Shown here: positions 34,602 to 44,762 of the stretch, piece by piece
Position numbering within the stretch: the first letter of the stretch is position 1
Layout of the letters: each line of letters opens with the position of its first letter
DNA from: Desulfosporosinus sp. BRH_c37
Lineage (GTDB): Bacteria; Bacillota; Desulfitobacteriia; Desulfitobacteriales; Desulfitobacteriaceae
NCBI GenBank assembly: GCA_001516045.1
Contig: LOEW01000257.1
Span: 1 to 53,792, forward strand
Direction: 5' to 3'
DNA: 53,792 nt
The notes under the pieces: generated by a model
Databases searched by the model: none
Seen by the model: only the letters and a program-made list of their open reading frames with translations
What the model was told of the DNA's origin: nothing
Translations under genes and position numbers: made by a program

Positions 34602-37600
34602 TTACAATTCCTGTTCCCATTCATTCTCATCATTTTCTTCCTTTTGGATCTGGTTAACATCTTCATTAATTTCCAGATTCAGTTCTGCAAGCCGGGCGCT
34701 TTTTTGCTGCAATTCCTGTTCCTGCAGAAAAGGTTTTCCTATCTCCAGTTTAGCGTTTTCCACTTGAAGATAAAGGTTGTCAAGTTGCGCCCGTACAGAT
34801 TTCAAGCGACTGCCCATTCCCGCAAGAGCATTGTCAATACGAGTAAGATTACCATAGGCATCCGTACCTAGCTCGACATTGTGGGTCATAGCACCCTTTA
34901 AGGATAGCTTGTATTCTCGCTCAACAACGGTCAGGTACATGGCAAAACCCTGGTAGCTGCCGATTACCACTGGCTCACGGTTTTTAACCTCCTTACAAGC
35001 AAGCAACAGGGCGGCTCCTGCCTTGCCTTTCTCGGTGAATTTCATCCCATGGATCTCCATTACCGGAAAAGCATCTACCTTATCCGGCGTATTGACTGCA
35101 AGAAGCGCCATATCATCCTCAAAGCCTCTGATATACCCTTTGTTTCGCTCAATGTTTTCAGGAAAGTATTTAAGCAATTTATCTTCCATCCGGTATTGCT
35201 GACTCTGCTGGTCAGCCTTGAGCAAGCGCAGCCGCGCTACCTCAATATCTAAATCCATCTTTTCCTTTATCTTCGGGTTTCCAGCGCACAGCGCTTTGAT
35301 TTCCGCATAGGAAAGCGCCGTTTCGTCCATATCTTCACAGGAACGCACAGGCGATTTTGATGTCATAATCTGACTGATGAAACGCTGCTTGTTTTCCACG
35401 GTTTGATAGAGATAGCTGTCAAATGTACCCTCTGTGACATAACGATAAATATCCACTTCGGGGTTTTTGTTTCCCTGCCGAACGATACGCCCGCCGCGCT
35501 GTGCCAGATCACCGGGTCGCCACGGACAGTCGAGGTCGTGCAGAGCAATGAGCCGATCTTGGACATTGGTTCCCGCGCCCATCTTAGAAGTGCTGCCCAT
35601 GAGGATGCGCACCTGACCGCTGCGCACCCTGGCAAACAGTTCCTTTTTTCGAACTTCGGTGTTGGCGTCGTGGATAAAGGTTATTTCCTGTTCGGGGATC
35701 CCCCCTGCGATGAGCTTAGCACGAATATCCTCATAGACATTAAATTGGCCGTCATTCTTCGGGGTGGAAATATCGCAAAACACAAGCTGTGTAAGCCGTT
35801 CTGCCTGCCCGTCCTGCCAAATACGGAGGATATTGTTTACACAGGCATTTACCTTGCTGTCGGGGTCATCGGGCAGTAGAGGGTTGATAATGCGCTGGTC
35901 AAGCCCCAGCTTACGTCCATCGCCGGTTATTTTTAGCATATTGTCCGTACTTGGGTCAATGCTGCCGCCGTGAACGGCGGCAGCCCGTTCGGAAAGTTCC
36001 TGAACCATGTCCTTTTGATGCTCGGTGGGTTTCATCACGACGGTGTGATAGTTTGCTTTGGGAATAGGCAGTTTAAGCTGATCAGTTGTCTTGATATCAG
36101 CTACTTCTTTGAACAGGGTCATAAGCTCAGGGAGGTTGAAGAACTTGGCAAAGCGTGTTCTTGCTCGGTAACCAGTTCCCTCCGGCGTAAGCTCAATGGC
36201 GGTTACAGTTTCACCAAAGGTAGAAGCCCAACAGTCGAAGTGGGAAAGGCCCTGTCGCTGGAGCGTAGAATATTGCAAATAGCGCATCATGGTGTATAGC
36301 TCGGTCATGGAATTACTTACCGGCGTACCTGTGGCAAAGATAATGCCTTTACCATCGGTTAGCTCGTCGATGTACTGGCATTTGAGAAACATATCGCTGG
36401 ATTTCTGTGCTTCAGTTTGGGAAAGTCCAGCTACATTGCGCATTTTAGTGTAAAGAAAAAGGTTCTTGAAGCTATGCGCTTCGTCAACATACAAGCGGTC
36501 AACACCCAACTGCTCAAACGTCACAACATCGTCCTTGCGATCGGTTTTATTGAGCTTTTCCAGTCGTGCTTCCAGCGATTTCCTGGTCCTTTCAAGCTGC
36601 TTAATGGTGAATCGCTCTCCGTGATTTCTTTTTAACTCATCAATTCCCTCAGTAATCTCGTCTATTTGTTCATGTAAAAGACGTTCCTGTCGTTCGGTGC
36701 TGATGGGGATACGCTCAAATTGCGAATGGCCCATAATAACAGCATCGTAATCACCGGTGGCAATACGGGCGCAGAACTTTTTGCGGTTACTTTTTTCAAA
36801 ATCCTTTTTGCTAGCAACCAGAATATTTGCAGAGGGGTACAGCCGCAGAAACTCGGAAGCCCATTGCTCGGTCAAGTGATTAGGAACGGCGAACAGGCTC
36901 TTTTGGCAAAGTCCCAGCCGCTTTGCCTCCATCGCCGCCCCAACCATTTCAAAGGTCTTGCCCGCGCCCACTTCGTGTGCTAACAGGGTGTTTCCTCCAT
37001 ACAGAATGTGTGCGATAGCGTTGAGCTGATGGGTGCGCAGGGTGATTTCCGGGTTGATGCCTGAAAACGTGATGTGGCTTCCGTCATATTCGCGTGGGCG
37101 TGTGGAATTGAACTGCTCGTTATATTGCCATACCAAGGTTTGGCGCCTGTCGGTATCTCTCCATATCCAGTCACGGAAGGCGTCCTTGATCGTCTGCTGC
37201 TTTTGCTGGGCAAGAGTAGTATCCTTTTTGTTAATTACACGGCGCTCCCTACCGTCCGGATCGGTGACAGTATCATAAATACGCATATCCCGCAGATTAA
37301 GCGTGTCCTCTATGATTTTGTAGGCGTTGGCGCGGTCTGTGCCATAGGTAACATAGGCCATGATATTGTTATAGGCCACAGTGCTTTTGCCGGTGATGTT
37401 CCACTCAGCGGTGTAGGGGAAGTATTTGACCTCGATGTTATCCCGCAAATAGTGCGGGGTTTGCAGCAACTCATACATGAACTCCTGCACATAATCCTTA
37501 TCAATCCATGTGGAGCCAAGCCGAACATCAATTTCAGAAGCCTCAAGGTCTTTGGGCTGTGCGGCTTCCAAAGCGGCGACATTTCCAGCATAAATCTCCG

Positions 37601-40535
37601 GCTGTTTTTCTGCATACTGCCGGGCAACGGCCAGCTTGTAGCGCACATTTCCCGACAAATATTCATCTGCTGTTTGCCAGCCGGTGCTCAAATCGTCTCC
37701 GGAACCGGGTTCTTTGAAAATAACACCTTTCAGTGCTTCAGTAATTTGTTCAATTTCACCGGTATGGCCCATGAGGGACGACATAAAATCCATATCAACA
37801 CAACCGCGCTCCCCCATGGAAACTGCCAACGCTTCGCTGGCCGTGTCCACGGAGGTCACGATGCGTTGCTGCTTGATGGTTCGCTTGGAAAACATATCGG
37901 CCTTGCGCTCAAGCTCCCCGTTTTCGTCTAGCACCTCCAGAGAGCAGAGCAAATAGTATGCGGAATCGTCAGCAAAGGCAAGGCTATTTACACGGCTGTT
38001 GATTAGGTCGTACTTCGCAGTAAAGGTATCGTAGAGCCTGTTCAGATCAGCTTGTTTCCCTCGAATGTCGGCATCGGAATAATCTTCAAGCTGATAATCC
38101 ATCAGGGTATGAACGCAGTCCCGCAGACCGATCAGCCCTGTAATGCGTTCCTTAGCGGCCCCCGACAGCTCCGGCTTATCCATGCGGGAGTTTTCGCGAT
38201 AGTACACCTCGCCGTCCACAAGTGTGTACGAGAAATTTTTAACGGTAGGATCTGCCGGAATAGAGGTATCCACTTGTTCCCCGATGTCAGGCAGTTCCGT
38301 TTTAGTGATCTGCCCCTCAATATGGGAAAGGGCGGCTTTGAGCTGTTCGGCAAGGTCAGCCCCCTCGAAAGGAATACAGGTAGTTTCTGACTTATTTCCA
38401 TACATGCTGTCATCAAAAGCCATTATTCCCAGTACCATTTCTGGATGCTCCACAAAATAGCTGTTGAGAGGTATGCTGTCCTCGGTTTGCCCTAAATGCA
38501 CCCAATCTGGTTCTATGTCGATGGGGCGGTCCCGCTTTTGCAGAAACAGGATGTCGCTGGTGACTTCGGTTCCGGCGTTTTTGAGAAAGGCATTGTTCGG
38601 CAGGCGTACAGCACCTAACAGCTCGGCGCGCTGGGCAAGGTAACGGCGTACTTCGGTGCTTTTTTTATCCAACGTACCTTTGGAAGTGATGAACGCAACG
38701 ATACCGCCAGGACGCACCTGATCAAGCGCCTTAGCAAAGAAATAATCATGTACTAAGAAATTGTGCTTTTCATAACGCTTGTCTGCAATTTTGTACTGAC
38801 CGAACGGAACGTTGCCAATGGCAAGATCAAAAAAGCTGTCCGACAAGACCGTCTTTTCAAAGCCAGTCACTGTAATGTCCGCATTAGGATAAAGCTGCTT
38901 TGCAATGCGGCCGGTGATGCTGTCCAGCTCCACGCCGTAGAGCTTGCTTTCTTTCATACTCTCCGGCAACAGGCCAAAGAAATTGCCCACGCCACAGGCC
39001 GGTTCAAGAATGTTGCCACTGGAAAAGCCCATGCGCTCCACGGTCTTATAGATAGCCTTGATGACCGTGGGGCTGGTGTAGTGGGCATTGAGGGTGGAAG
39101 CCCGTGCAAAGGCATATTCATCCTCCGCAAGCAAGCCCTTTAGCTCCGCGTACTCCTTTGTCCATGAGTTGTTTTCTGTATCAAAAACTCCCGAAATACC
39201 GCCCCAGCCAACATAACACGCCAAAATCTCATGTTCGTCAGGCGTGGCAAGGCGGTTTTCGTTTTCAATAGTTTGTAGAGTGCGGATAGCAGCGATATTA
39301 TACCCATACTTAGCCTTAGCGCCGCCCTCGCCTAAATGATCATCAGTGATGCGGTAGTTTTCCGGTATCGGCTGTTCAGACTCAGAATACAGCAAAACGC
39401 CACCCGATTCAGGCAGCGTTTCCAGCGTTAATTGTAAATTAATTCCGCGAAGATCATTTCCTCCGCTTGGGCTTTGAGGTTGTTCATGTGACCTACCCAC
39501 GCCATCTGCTCTCTCGCCTTGTCCGGTGCGGGTTGTTTTACTAGAAGATCTTTCATCAACTGCTCCAGCCGCCTGTTCCCCGTCTGATCGATTTCCAACA
39601 AGTGGGGATACAGCTTCCCTTGCATTAACAGGGAATTGTATAATATCGGGCGATGCTTCTCGAGATAATTCTTCCTCATGCGCCCGTATTTGCTTATCGA
39701 CTGATCCTGTTCTGGTATGGTCAGGTCGGGAATCAGATAATCTCCTTTCTTGCTGTACGCTAATTCGTTCATTTTCCTTACCCCTTTCACGTTCATAATC
39801 TTTAATGCTAACTTCGATTTGCCGCAACACCCGCTGGGAAACTTCGCTTACCACTTTTCCCAGTGCGGTGACTGTTTCGGTGGTATTAAAATTTATAACC
39901 TTTGAGAAATTTTCCCGATCTAAATAGTCTTCCGGTTTCATTCCACAGCGTGACAAAAGCATGTAAGAAATGCTGACAGTAGCCGCTTCCCGAAAGGCTA
40001 TTCCTACGTTAAACTCATCATAGCCCTCCAAAAAGCTGCCGTCAATTGTGGAGAGGATATCGCGGTGATGGTCCGTAAAATACTCATCAGCCAACTTTAC
40101 GGCGACATTCTGAAGGTGTTCAACAAGACCTCTGCTACTGTCAATGTCATAGGAGTTATTAAGCGTTTTCAATATCGGAGCTTCATTCTCCGGCTTTAGT
40201 TCCCACTGGAAAGGGTTGCGAGAATTTTCCCGTCCAGCTGTGTCGGCAACATCAAAAACATAGCGTAGGCGCAGATTATCGCCGGAAGCGTCAATTAGAG
40301 CAATCCCCTTGGAGCCGCGCTTAACCCATCGGCGCATAATTTTATTCCACTGGTCGTATTCCGCGCAGGCTGTAGCATCCGGGCGCTGGGCGTAAATCAT
40401 AAGCTGTTCGGGGTAGGAGTATTTGTATAATCTTGCGGCAGTTGTGAGAAATGATGTCCAGCTTTGGTGACTCCTTGTGATCTGTGCAGTCGTCTGCTCA
40501 AGCATCTGTACATAGGTTTGAAATTTATTCTGCAA
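34602..40535 (-). CDS. Giant N6-methylase/SNF2-like helicase protein of conjugative elements
   Basis: The 1977-residue protein begins with an N-terminal domain of the DUF1738/ArdC-like group, a disordered linker (about 250-360), an N6-adenine methyltransferase core with motif I LEPACGVGNFFG (about 510-521) and a divergent motif IV NVPF (575-578, usually NPPY). Then comes a superfamily-2 helicase with LAHEVGAGKT (near residue 1130), the DEAH box VDEAHSFKNL and a C-terminal helicase half with RGGRIVRQGN. Related proteins occur on many Firmicute ICEs and are thought to protect incoming DNA from restriction. The start is TTG at 40535 with AGGAGAG upstream. Confidence 0.9.
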   Translation of the reverse strand: MQNKFQTYVQMLEQTTAQITRSHQSWTSFLTTAARLYKYSYPEQLMIYAQRPDATACAEYDQWNKIMRRWVKRGSKGIALIDASGDNLRLRYVFDVADTAGRENSRNPFQWELKPENEAPILKTLNNSYDIDSSRGLVEHLQNVAVKLADEYFTDHHRDILSTIDGSFLEGYDEFNVGIAFREAATVSISYMLLSRCGMKPEDYLDRENFSKVINFNTTETVTALGKVVSEVSQRVLRQIEVSIKDYERERGKENERISVQQERRLSDSRPDHTRTGSVDKQIRAHEEELSREASPDIIQFPVNAREAVSPLVGNRSDGEQAAGAVDERSSSKTTRTGQGERADGVGRSHEQPQSPSGGNDLRGINLQLTLETLPESGGVLLYSESEQPIPENYRITDDHLGEGGAKAKYGYNIAAIRTLQTIENENRLATPDEHEILACYVGWGGISGVFDTENNSWTKEYAELKGLLAEDEYAFARASTLNAHYTSPTVIKAIYKTVERMGFSSGNILEPACGVGNFFGLLPESMKESKLYGVELDSITGRIAKQLYPNADITVTGFEKTVLSDSFFDLAIGNVPFGQYKIADKRYEKHNFLVHDYFFAKALDQVRPGGIVAFITSKGTLDKKSTEVRRYLAQRAELLGAVRLPNNAFLKNAGTEVTSDILFLQKRDRPIDIEPDWVHLGQTEDSIPLNSYFVEHPEMVLGIMAFDDSMYGNKSETTCIPFEGADLAEQLKAALSHIEGQITKTELPDIGEQVDTSIPADPTVKNFSYTLVDGEVYYRENSRMDKPELSGAAKERITGLIGLRDCVHTLMDYQLEDYSDADIRGKQADLNRLYDTFTAKYDLINSRVNSLAFADDSAYYLLCSLEVLDENGELERKADMFSKRTIKQQRIVTSVDTASEALAVSMGERGCVDMDFMSSLMGHTGEIEQITEALKGVIFKEPGSGDDLSTGWQTADEYLSGNVRYKLAVARQYAEKQPEIYAGNVAALEAAQPKDLEASEIDVRLGSTWIDKDYVQEFMYELLQTPHYLRDNIEVKYFPYTAEWNITGKSTVAYNNIMAYVTYGTDRANAYKIIEDTLNLRDMRIYDTVTDPDGRERRVINKKDTTLAQQKQQTIKDAFRDWIWRDTDRRQTLVWQYNEQFNSTRPREYDGSHITFSGINPEITLRTHQLNAIAHILYGGNTLLAHEVGAGKTFEMVGAAMEAKRLGLCQKSLFAVPNHLTEQWASEFLRLYPSANILVASKKDFEKSNRKKFCARIATGDYDAVIMGHSQFERIPISTERQERLLHEQIDEITEGIDELKRNHGERFTIKQLERTRKSLEARLEKLNKTDRKDDVVTFEQLGVDRLYVDEAHSFKNLFLYTKMRNVAGLSQTEAQKSSDMFLKCQYIDELTDGKGIIFATGTPVSNSMTELYTMMRYLQYSTLQRQGLSHFDCWASTFGETVTAIELTPEGTGYRARTRFAKFFNLPELMTLFKEVADIKTTDQLKLPIPKANYHTVVMKPTEHQKDMVQELSERAAAVHGGSIDPSTDNMLKITGDGRKLGLDQRIINPLLPDDPDSKVNACVNNILRIWQDGQAERLTQLVFCDISTPKNDGQFNVYEDIRAKLIAGGIPEQEITFIHDANTEVRKKELFARVRSGQVRILMGSTSKMGAGTNVQDRLIALHDLDCPWRPGDLAQRGGRIVRQGNKNPEVDIYRYVTEGTFDSYLYQTVENKQRFISQIMTSKSPVRSCEDMDETALSYAEIKALCAGNPKIKEKMDLDIEVARLRLLKADQQSQQYRMEDKLLKYFPENIERNKGYIRGFEDDMALLAVNTPDKVDAFPVMEIHGMKFTEKGKAGAALLLACKEVKNREPVVIGSYQGFAMYLTVVEREYKLSLKGAMTHNVELGTDAYGNLTRIDNALAGMGSRLKSVRAQLDNLYLQVENAKLEIGKPFLQEQELQQKSARLAELNLEINEDVNQIQKEENDENEWEQEL

Positions 40536-40565
40536 TGTTATCTCTCCTGTTTCACATAGATAGCA

Positions 40566-40687
40566 TTATTCTTTCTCATAATCTGGCTCCTGTTTAAAGT
40601 ACATTATCAAAGCCTGTTCGATGATCTGTCAACTTCTGCTGGCTTTTGCTCCGGAGCAAAGAATCTGGAAGTAAGTTTAGGTCTCAT
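40566..40687 (-). pseudogene. Decayed C-terminus of a second parB
   Basis: From ATG 40687 the minus strand reads RPKLTSRFFAPEQKPAEV and, after a one-base shift, IIEQALIMYFKQE to a stop at 40566. This matches the end of the ParB at 32549-33544 (LRPKLVTTFFNAGQKPAEIE then IIERALILYFEQE). Only the last 40 codons remain, broken by an indel, directly after the methyltransferase stop. The element therefore once had two parB copies, or a rearrangement moved a piece. Confidence 0.75.
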
Positions 40688-42480
40688 TAGGCTATAACAG
40701 TTTTCTCTTTACCGTCTTGAGTCTCCGGTCTAACCCAAATCAAATCCATACTCAGTTCAAACTCTACTTTCTCATCAGCTTTTGCCAAAGCCAAGAGCGT
40801 TGATATACACACCGCCTCCGCAGCGTCTGGAGGGTAAGCATTCCCGATATATTCACGGGCCTTGGCATCGGAACACCCTTCAATCTGAAAGGATCTTCCG
40901 TCAGGCAAATGGGTTGAGAAAGATTGCAGCATAGCTAGTTCAAAGGTTGTCAAAGGTCTGTGCCAGGTTCCATCTTCTGAGATAATAAGCCAAACTCCCC
41001 GATCTGTATCCTTAGGTAGTCTGGGATCAGCGACGGCAGCTGTACCGGAATGAATATCTCCACTTCCTGTCACAGTTTTTGAAGTTCGGTTCCAAGTTTC
41101 AACACCATAGGAGCCGGATCGAGGAGTGCAGCTAAGACGAGGATCAGCAATGACCTGAGCTCCACTCTGGATATCTGTCACACCTGTTACCGTATTCCCT
41201 GTTTTTTTCCACTGTTGGATTCGATATTTGTCTGTATATCTACCCAGGCGTTGAGAAATTCTTGGATCGGCAACAGCTAATGCCCCGCTACCAAACCGAG
41301 TTCCTGTAATGCATGGAGATGACTCATCTAATCTAACCACTTTATATACTCCAGGATGTCTACCATTTCTTTGCTTCAATCTCGGGTCACTAATACTAAT
41401 ACAGCCATTAGTAGGACCGATTGCTCCTGTTATGGTTGGCCCTACCTGATCAAAACAGCAAACTCGATATATGGATGCGTGAGTATCCTTTTTATAATTT
41501 GTCCTGGGATCAGCTATGGCAGCACATCCACTGCTTCCATTAACCTTTGCCCTAGCTGTAATAGTTCTGGAAGGTCTTTTCCATGACTGAACACCGTATG
41601 CTCCACCTCCACGCGGAACATAGCTTATCCCATAGTTCTGCCATTCTAATGCGTTAAGGTCGCGCCAGTCACCACCGGCACGAATGAGTGCTAGTCTTAC
41701 CCATGTTTTCCACTGCAACTGTGGTAGACGGTGCAGCCATCCGCAAGTAGCAGTATCTCCAGGTGAAGGCAAAGGCCCGATGACATCCCCGATTGTCTTT
41801 AATGGCTTTTTCGGGGGAAGATATATGAAGTTGGGTATCTTTTTTTCTTGTCTGGCCATGATTTGGAAACGAATCCGATTTTGACCCATCCCTCCTACTT
41901 CGCCAAGATTGTGACTTGGGTTCAGATCAACTGCGTAACCGTATTTTTTGAGTAGATTTTTAATTGCGGCTAGAATACTTTTACCTCTGCTCGTAATGCG
42001 GGGAACGTTTTCAAAATGAATTATCTCAGGTAGTTTTCCACCGTAAACATCACATGCCCTTAGCGTTAATTCAAGTCCTCGCAGCGTAAGTAAATTCAAT
42101 GCCTGATATTTCTCTGTTTCGGCTGATTTTGCCGGCAATAGTCCAGAAAAGCCCTTGCACGGAGGGCTGAGAAATATTTTATTGGGGACTTGATACCCAA
42201 AGGCCACCCATAGATCCCAAGGAGTAACTTCCTGCCAGTCTTTTGACGGCTCTCGGCTATGAAAACTAATGTATTGCTCTCTACTGAACAGATCCATTAC
42301 TTTAGAAGTTGATTGTCCAGTAATGAGATCATGATTTTGGCAAGCTATAAAGTCGCAGTCAATAGACGCAAGTAATCTGTATTTGTAAACTTGACCGCCA
42401 TATTCGACCTTGGCCCTGACAGCACCGGTGGAAAATCCACCAATGCCTCCGAATAGGACCGCTAGAGTTTTTTCTTTCAT
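40687..42480 (-). CDS. DNA (cytosine-5) methyltransferase with internal repeats
   Basis: The 597-residue protein has C5-methyltransferase motif I (LFGGIGGFSTG), the catalytic PCKGFSG (C108), the ENV motif (157-159) and the RIRF motif VIII, and ends with the LTTFELAMLQSF motif IX and a GNAYPP motif X. Between about residues 290 and 490 are five units of about 40 residues ending in ADPR and containing a TITG or TVTG turn. The family methylates cytosine in duplex DNA, probably to shield the element from host restriction. AGGTGA is before the ATG. No cognate nuclease lies nearby. Confidence 0.87.
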   Translation of the reverse strand: MKEKTLAVLFGGIGGFSTGAVRAKVEYGGQVYKYRLLASIDCDFIACQNHDLITGQSTSKVMDLFSREQYISFHSREPSKDWQEVTPWDLWVAFGYQVPNKIFLSPPCKGFSGLLPAKSAETEKYQALNLLTLRGLELTLRACDVYGGKLPEIIHFENVPRITSRGKSILAAIKNLLKKYGYAVDLNPSHNLGEVGGMGQNRIRFQIMARQEKKIPNFIYLPPKKPLKTIGDVIGPLPSPGDTATCGWLHRLPQLQWKTWVRLALIRAGGDWRDLNALEWQNYGISYVPRGGGAYGVQSWKRPSRTITARAKVNGSSGCAAIADPRTNYKKDTHASIYRVCCFDQVGPTITGAIGPTNGCISISDPRLKQRNGRHPGVYKVVRLDESSPCITGTRFGSGALAVADPRISQRLGRYTDKYRIQQWKKTGNTVTGVTDIQSGAQVIADPRLSCTPRSGSYGVETWNRTSKTVTGSGDIHSGTAAVADPRLPKDTDRGVWLIISEDGTWHRPLTTFELAMLQSFSTHLPDGRSFQIEGCSDAKAREYIGNAYPPDAAEAVCISTLLALAKADEKVEFELSMDLIWVRPETQDGKEKTVIA

Positions 42481-42506
42481 AGGGTCACCTCCCAGTTATT
42501 GAAAAT

Positions 42507-42536
42507 AAAAAAACGCCAAGAATTAACTTGACGTTT
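42507..42536 (-). terminator. Terminator upstream of the methyltransferase gene
   Basis: On the minus strand AAACGTCAAG pairs with CTTGGCGTTT (one G-U) around a 6-nt loop and is followed by a T run. It lies 27 bp upstream of the methyltransferase start and would block read-through from upstream, so the methyltransferase would need its own promoter or anti-termination. Confidence 0.7.
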
Positions 42537-42713
42537 GTATTGATATGAACTTAGTGTCTGAATCTTACAATTCTAACTCTGATTTTGTTCATGAATGGCT
42601 ATGTGCAATAAATTAATTTGTTGGACTCTTTTTTTATATCCTATCCGTTATAACTCATCCTTGACAGTGCCCCAGGAGCAGCAAGGGTTTGTGGGTACAA
42701 GTTTGCACTACAC

Positions 42714-42750
42714 ATTAATTTAGCCCCGCTAATGGCGGGGCTAAATTAAT
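42714..42750. terminator. Very strong bidirectional hairpin at the IS end
   Basis: A 16-bp perfect stem (attaatttagccccgc) around a 5-nt loop lies 25 bp downstream of the transposase stop. The U-rich flanks fit termination in both directions and would insulate the transposase from neighbouring transcription. Confidence 0.85.
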
Positions 42751-42774
42751 GAATGTGAGTATTAGTTTTAATGA

Positions 42775-44547
42775 TTAGTCCAAATGAATGATCTTAGCGG
42801 GCAATGGAATCCCAACGAAGAAAAGCATTTGCTGGGCCATTGCCGAGGGAGGTGGTACACTGAGAAATTTTTTATCCAAAAACTCGCCCTTCAAAGCGTG
42901 CCAACGTGATAATTGTTTGATGATACTTTCTCCGGTGAACCAGCGATCCTTTAACTCCAATTGTTTTTTAGCCCGTTCGGCCTCATCCGGAATTTTGAAA
43001 GCCTTGTCGGATTCAGTTTGCCAATGCCTGCGATACAATACCTGAAGTTCTTGTTCAAACAGATAGGCTAACACACAGATGAAAATATGACCCTCAACTC
43101 GTTTGGAATTCCAGTGATACAAAGGTCCAATTTCAAGAAAATTCTTAATTTCTCGAAAGGCACGCTCAACATTCATCAGGGTTTTGTAGGAAAGCACAAC
43201 CTCCGCTGCTGGCAGCTTAGTGTTCGTCTTGACGAGAAACTTACCGTCACGCAAAGCTTCTTTTTCCAGGGCAGGTTCATAACGATGATAGGTCAAATGT
43301 TGACCATCGTAGTCAACCTCAAAGAACGCTTTTACACCCTTTTTCGTTAGGATTTCCGCAACATTAACCATGGTGTTTTTAGGATCGGGTTTTCTTCCCC
43401 GTTTAGGCTTAGTCATTCGTAGTTGTAATTCTGAAAGAGCCTTTTCAGCTTCATCCATGGCGGCCATTCGAAACGCCTTGTCATGAACTGCTTTTACTGG
43501 GTTGTAGCACAAGATATACCTTGTTTGCGCTTCTTTGTTCTCATCCTCTACCTGAACAGTCGGCACCTCTAGGTAAGACAGGTTATCCTTTAACTTTGCG
43601 TAGGTATGGATGTCTGTATACGTTTGCAGCAAAGTATCACTGACGATCCGTCCCCGTTTATGATACCCAACAATATAGGGATATCCTGCTTGAGCTAATG
43701 CGATAATATTTTTGTCCGTCACCATCCCACGATCACCAACAAATACACATTGCTTTACGGCGAATTCCTCTTTCAAACGGTTCAGGATCATCGGCACGGT
43801 ATTTTTATCGGGCGTTTCGCCAGAGAACACTTCATGAGTGATCGGAAGACCTTCCGGTGTCACCAACAATCCGAGTTCCACCTGTTCGAGATCGGGTCGA
43901 TGGGTGCGAGTATGGCCATGTTTTGCAATTGGGCAATGATGCCCTGTAACATGGGTACTTGTTAAATCATAAAGCACCAAGGACAATTGTAAGTTGAATA
44001 AATCTGTGAGCCGATGATACAAGAATTTTTCAAGTTGAGGCTTGATATCCATGAGATAATCGAGAGTTCGATAGAAATGCTGGAGTTGCCATTTGTGTGA
44101 AACATCCGGTAGATAAAGATCTTCGATCGTATCAAATAGATGCATCTTGCTGGAGGGATCGATAAGTCGATTCATAACCATGGCTTGTATGTAACCGGCA
44201 ACGTCAAACGATACCTCGCGGTCTTTTAGGGCATCATTAATCGCCTTGGTTAAGCCGAATTGATCCCACAAAAATTGAACCACGTAGGGGACGCCAAAAT
44301 GTAAGGTAGCTTTAGGATCAAAGTCATTGAGCGAACCCAGGACCCTGTTTTGTAGGAGCGAATTAAGTTTAAGAATAATCTGTTCAATTTCCTTTTCGGA
44401 ATACTCATCAATGTTGCCCAAACTGGCTATACGGCGTTTTTTCACAGTTTTACCGTCCCGGTAGGATTCAACGATATGAAGATATCTGTAGGTCTTACCA
44501 TCAGCCTTTTTTGTGGATACAATTTGAGGAAACAATAAGCTCACCAC
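42775..44547 (-). CDS. IS1634-family DDE transposase
   Basis: The 590-residue protein has the IS4-like DDE arrangement of the IS1634 group: the first acidic block VLYDLTSTHVTG, the second VGDRGMVTDKNI and a C-terminal Y-rich helix region with RAFREIKNFLEIGPLYHW that carries the E. It cuts and pastes the element. The start at 44547 is not preceded by a strong site. No frameshift is seen, so it is probably functional. Confidence 0.92.
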   Translation of the reverse strand: MVSLLFPQIVSTKKADGKTYRYLHIVESYRDGKTVKKRRIASLGNIDEYSEKEIEQIILKLNSLLQNRVLGSLNDFDPKATLHFGVPYVVQFLWDQFGLTKAINDALKDREVSFDVAGYIQAMVMNRLIDPSSKMHLFDTIEDLYLPDVSHKWQLQHFYRTLDYLMDIKPQLEKFLYHRLTDLFNLQLSLVLYDLTSTHVTGHHCPIAKHGHTRTHRPDLEQVELGLLVTPEGLPITHEVFSGETPDKNTVPMILNRLKEEFAVKQCVFVGDRGMVTDKNIIALAQAGYPYIVGYHKRGRIVSDTLLQTYTDIHTYAKLKDNLSYLEVPTVQVEDENKEAQTRYILCYNPVKAVHDKAFRMAAMDEAEKALSELQLRMTKPKRGRKPDPKNTMVNVAEILTKKGVKAFFEVDYDGQHLTYHRYEPALEKEALRDGKFLVKTNTKLPAAEVVLSYKTLMNVERAFREIKNFLEIGPLYHWNSKRVEGHIFICVLAYLFEQELQVLYRRHWQTESDKAFKIPDEAERAKKQLELKDRWFTGESIIKQLSRWHALKGEFLDKKFLSVPPPSAMAQQMLFFVGIPLPAKIIHLD

Positions 44548-44669
44548 CGCTCACTATATTACCCACAATTATATCAAAAAAATCCTTATGAATAAAGCAT
44601 AAATTTAGTAATTTTAACTGGAAAGTTTGACCTACATTTTTAGATAATTAATCAGACTTGGGATGACAA

Positions 44670-44690
44670 AACCCGCAATTCATGCGGGTT
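44670..44690. terminator. Hairpin near the transposase start
   Basis: The palindrome aacccgc-aattcat-gcgggtt (7-bp stem) lies upstream of the transposase gene inside the IS. Such hairpins near IS ends usually stop outside transcription from entering the transposase gene. Confidence 0.6.
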
Positions 44691-44762
44691 AAGGTCTTCG
44701 AATATTCAAGTTTAAGGCGTTTTACTGTCAAGGATGAGTTATAATGTGTTTAAGATTTTTCT

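Larger units (their letters stand above)
42654..44738 (-). mobile_element. IS1634-family insertion sequence
   Basis: The 2085-bp element has 15-bp perfect terminal inverted repeats (CTCATCCTTGACAGT at 42654-42668, its complement at 44724-44738) and is flanked by TTATAA on both sides (42648-42653 and 44739-44744). It is complete and the transposase is intact, so it may be active. It has inserted between the methyltransferase region and the 439-residue conserved protein gene. Confidence 0.9.
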
